A stretch of DNA of 26,945 nt. It comes from an uncultured Salinimicrobium sp. GTDB lineage: Bacteria > Bacteroidota > Bacteroidia > Flavobacteriales > Flavobacteriaceae. The first letter of the stretch is position 1. Every line of letters begins with the position of its first letter. The DNA lies in contig CAMPJY010000016.1 of assembly GCA_946887025.1 (NCBI GenBank), positions 1 through 26,945 on the forward strand, read 5' to 3'. A program made the translations under genes and the position numbers. The notes beneath the pieces were generated by a model. The model searched no databases and was not told the DNA's origin. It worked only from the letters and a program-made list of their open reading frames with translations. This document shows, piece by piece, positions 24,340 to 26,945 of this stretch.

Positions 24340-26754
24340 CTATTTTAAAGCCGGGAAGGCTTCTGGATTGGCTTCGTTCATGATCTCATAAACTTTTTCA
24401 AATATATCCTCAGTGGAAGGTTTTGAGAAATAATCTCCATCAGTTCCGTAGGCGGGACGATGTTCCTTGGCAGCAAGGGTTTGGGGTTTACTGTCCAGAT
24501 GCATCCAGCCATTCTGTTCTTCTACAATTTTTTGAACTATATAAGCAGAAGCGCCTCCGGGCACATCTTCATCAATTACCAATAGACGATTTGTCTTTTC
24601 AAGACTTTTCACAATATCATGGTTCAGGTCAAACGGAAGAAGCGATTGTACATCAATCACTTCAGCATTTATGCCAACCTCAAGCAATTCTTTTGCGGCT
24701 TGTTCTACCAATCTCAAGGTAGAGCCATAAGAAACGAGGGTGATATCTGTACCTTCCTTTACAATTTCAATGACCCCAATAGGCGTTCTGAATTCTCCGA
24801 GATTTTTTGGCAGCTTTTCTTTCAGCCTGTAACCATTGAGTGATTCAATGATCAACCCCGGTTCATCCCCTTCCAGTAAGGTATTATAGAATCCTGCAGC
24901 TTTGGTCATATTTCTTGGAACAAGAATATGAATTCCGCGCAGAAGGTGTAACAATCCTCCCATTTGGGAACCACTGTGCCAGATGCCTTCCAAACGATGG
25001 CCCCTGGTTCTGATGATAAGAGGTGCTTTTTGTTTTCCTGCAGTCCTGTATTGAAGGGTGGCTAGGTCATCACTCATTATCTGTAACGCGTATAGGATGT
25101 AATCCAGGTATTGAATCTCGGCTATTGGCCTTAAACCTCGCATTGCCATTCCTATACCTTGTCCAAGTATGGTGGCTTCTCTAATTCCTGTATCGGCAAC
25201 TCGAAGTTTTCCATATTTGGCCTGGAGACCTTCCAGTCCCTGATTAACATCGCCAATTTCCCCGGTGTCTTCTCCGAAGATCAGGGTTTCCGGTATTTTT
25301 TCGAAAATTTTATCAAAATTCTCCCGTAACACCACCCTGCCGTCTACTTCCTCAGCTCCCTCGGAATACTCGGGTTTCACAGCTTCAACATATTCCGCTT
25401 TTCTATCGGATTCGCTATGCAGACAGCTGCTGTACTGGGCCTGGCTTTCTTTTATCAAATTATCGATCCAGGAAATAAGCTCAGCTTTGGCAGTTCCTTC
25501 CTCTCGGATGATATATCGCAGGACCCGGCGGGCGGCCGAAAGCAGATCCTTTTTTAAAGGTTCCTTATTTCCAGTAACTTCTTTAATAAGGGGAGTGATG
25601 GAAACTTTATTTGAGCTGTTTTCCGCCACTTTATCCATAATGGATAGGAATTCCTGCTTCTTCTTTTTAATTGGACTAATATGGGCCTCCCAGGCTGTCT
25701 TACGACCTTCTTTCACCTGATTTTTAATAGTAGCCTCCATTTCCTGAAGTTCATCTTCAGTTGCGATGTTACTGGAAAGGATCCAGTCACGCATCTTTAG
25801 GTTACAATCAAATTCCCTTTCCCAGGAAAGCCGGTCCTCACTTTTATAACGTTCGTGGGATCCGGAGGTAGAATGGCCCTGTGGCTGGGTGAGCTGTATG
25901 ACATGAATGAGTACCGGGATATGAGATTCCCGTGCTATTTTTCCTGCCTTTTCATAGGTGTCTATCAAGCCAGGGTAATCCCAGCCCGGAACAGTAAATA
26001 TTTCATAACCGTTCTTCTGACCCTCATCCCTCTGGAATCCTTTTAGGACTTCTGAAATGTTTTCTTTGGTAGTCTGATGTTTTGCATGAACGGAGATCCC
26101 GTATTCATCATCCCAGACATTCATAACCATGGGAACCTGCAGAACTCCTGCAGCGTTAATGGTCTCCCAGAAAAGCCCTTCACTGGTACTTGCATTCCCA
26201 ATGGTACCCCAGGCTACTTCATTTCCATTATCCGAAAAATTCTCCGCAACTATTCCTTTGACATTACGGTAGATCTTTGAAGCCTGTGCAAGCCCTAATA
26301 ATCTTGGCATCTGACCTGCGGTGGGGGAGATGTCTGCACTGGAATTTTTTTGGTTCATCAGGTTTTTCCAGCTGCCGTCCTCATTAAGACTATGGGTGGA
26401 AAAATGCCCTCCCATCTGCCTTCCGGCAGACATGGGTTCCTTTTCAATATCACAGGTGGCATATAGGCTGGCAAAGAACTGTTCAATACTTAAAGCCCCA
26501 ATGGCCATCATAAAGGTTTGATCGCGATAGTATCCTGAGCGGAAATCACCATCCTTAAAAGCTTTTGCCCATGCCAGCTGTGGGACTTCCTTTCCATCCC
26601 CAAATATTCCAAATTTGGCTTTTCCGGTTAAAACTTCTCTTCTGCCGAGTAAACTGCATTCACGGCTGGTTACCGCAATCTTGTAATCTTCAATAATCTG
26701 GGTTTTGAAATCTTCAAAGGATATAGAGTTTTTTGATGATGTTTCGGCTTGCAT
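24340..26754 (-). CDS. 2-oxoacid dehydrogenase E1, fused alpha and beta subunits
   Basis: The 804-aa chain joins E1-alpha (~1-400) and E1-beta (~480-804), which are separate in most bacteria. It decarboxylates a 2-oxoacid with thiamine diphosphate and passes the acyl group to E2 lipoate. Alpha motifs include YYRDQTFMMAIG and GNASTSEG with NVWDDEYGIS; beta motifs include FGEDTGEIGDVNQG, VADTGIREATILGQGIG and RPIAEIQYLDY. The arrangement is that of branched-chain dehydrogenase E1 in Bacteroidota, but acetoin or pyruvate use cannot be excluded. No E2 or E3 gene is adjacent. The ThDP-Mg residues differ from the usual pattern (Asn187, Asp216). It ends at a shared terminator. Confidence 0.93.
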   Translation of the reverse strand: MQAETSSKNSISFEDFKTQIIEDYKIAVTSRECSLLGRREVLTGKAKFGIFGDGKEVPQLAWAKAFKDGDFRSGYYRDQTFMMAIGALSIEQFFASLYATCDIEKEPMSAGRQMGGHFSTHSLNEDGSWKNLMNQKNSSADISPTAGQMPRLLGLAQASKIYRNVKGIVAENFSDNGNEVAWGTIGNASTSEGLFWETINAAGVLQVPMVMNVWDDEYGISVHAKHQTTKENISEVLKGFQRDEGQKNGYEIFTVPGWDYPGLIDTYEKAGKIARESHIPVLIHVIQLTQPQGHSTSGSHERYKSEDRLSWEREFDCNLKMRDWILSSNIATEDELQEMEATIKNQVKEGRKTAWEAHISPIKKKKQEFLSIMDKVAENSSNKVSITPLIKEVTGNKEPLKKDLLSAARRVLRYIIREEGTAKAELISWIDNLIKESQAQYSSCLHSESDRKAEYVEAVKPEYSEGAEEVDGRVVLRENFDKIFEKIPETLIFGEDTGEIGDVNQGLEGLQAKYGKLRVADTGIREATILGQGIGMAMRGLRPIAEIQYLDYILYALQIMSDDLATLQYRTAGKQKAPLIIRTRGHRLEGIWHSGSQMGGLLHLLRGIHILVPRNMTKAAGFYNTLLEGDEPGLIIESLNGYRLKEKLPKNLGEFRTPIGVIEIVKEGTDITLVSYGSTLRLVEQAAKELLEVGINAEVIDVQSLLPFDLNHDIVKSLEKTNRLLVIDEDVPGGASAYIVQKIVEEQNGWMHLDSKPQTLAAKEHRPAYGTDGDYFSKPSTEDIFEKVYEIMNEANPEAFPALK

Positions 26755-26775
26755 GACAAGATATTAGAATAAAGA

Positions 26776-26806
26776 CAAATGTAACAAAAACAAAGGGTAA
26801 ATACAA
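26776..26806 (-). promoter_or_regulatory. promoter of the fused E1 gene
   Basis: The minus strand has TTG (26804-26806), a 20-bp gap and TACATTTG (26776-26783), a full match to the Bacteroidota consensus. The box ends 21 nt before the ATG. Confidence 0.65.
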
Positions 26807-26915
26807 TTCAAAAAAAACCGCTAAAATTTATAATAATGCCACCAAAACGGATTTTTTTTGATTTATTTCTAATGAACCGAAACTTGAGTGGTTTTTATTA
26901 AAATCTACAGAATTA

Positions 26916-26945
26916 ATGGATGAGATTGAACAGTATTATTACTGT
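26916..26945 (+). CDS. possible start of a truncated gene at the window edge
   Basis: ATG at 26916 opens ten sense codons (MDEIEQYYYC) before the window ends. Too little is present for recognition. The upstream 100 bases are AT-rich, with stops in all likely extensions and no clear promoter box. Confidence 0.25.
   Translation, partial: MDEIEQYYYC

Overview
The window looks like a core chromosomal segment from a marine-type member of the Flavobacteriia (Bacteroidota), probably near Gramella, Zunongwangia or Salegentibacter. This is inferred, not searched. The grounds are TAnnTTTG-type promoter boxes, weak Shine-Dalgarno sequences, a carbamoyltransferase of the Bacteroidetes succinyl/acetylornithine class, a fused E1 alpha-beta 2-oxoacid dehydrogenase, a single-chain iron-sulfur serine dehydratase, and menaquinone genes. 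GC content is moderate (mid-40s by eye). I see no tRNA, rRNA, insertion sequence, prophage or CRISPR.

Region 1 (337-8458, plus strand) is one tight arginine operon: GNAT acyltransferase, argG, argC, argD, argF', argB, argE, argH. Several junctions are 4-bp ATGA overlaps. There is no argJ or classical argA, and the carbamoyltransferase carries Ala at the residue that separates acetyl- from succinylornithine enzymes. I read this as an N-succinyl arginine pathway, with the GNAT as its first enzyme.

Region 2 (8459-9664) holds a convergent spacer, a RluA-family pseudouridine synthase and a second spacer. The first spacer contains an exactly phased mirrored array: five direct and four inverted 11-bp units in 100 bp. 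The second contains four different short-period repeat tracts in a row.

Region 3 (9665-15774) holds panB (minus), a secreted NTF2-like/SGNH hydrolase, a DinB-like protein, an L-serine dehydratase (minus) and dnaK. dnaK is preceded by a perfect dyad and a sigma-54-like element, and followed by a strong terminator.

Region 4 (15807-23600) is a menaquinone neighbourhood: a YdiI/MenI-like thioesterase, menF, menD, a CvfB-like RNA-binding protein, an unknown exported protein on the minus strand, menB, and two membrane PH-domain proteins (YdbS/YdbT type) whose starts overlap menB and each other. Together MenF, MenD, MenB and the thioesterase cover chorismate to isochorismate, SEPHCHC formation, DHNA-CoA formation and DHNA release. 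MenH, MenC, MenE, MenA and the final methyltransferase are not in the window.

Region 5 (23673-26945) holds an unknown lipoprotein, a bidirectional terminator, and the fused E1 gene on the minus strand with a full-consensus promoter. Most of the window is housekeeping metabolism. The least explained items are the 11-bp mirrored array, the dnaK control region, the GNAT Cys cluster and the menB-PH coupling.
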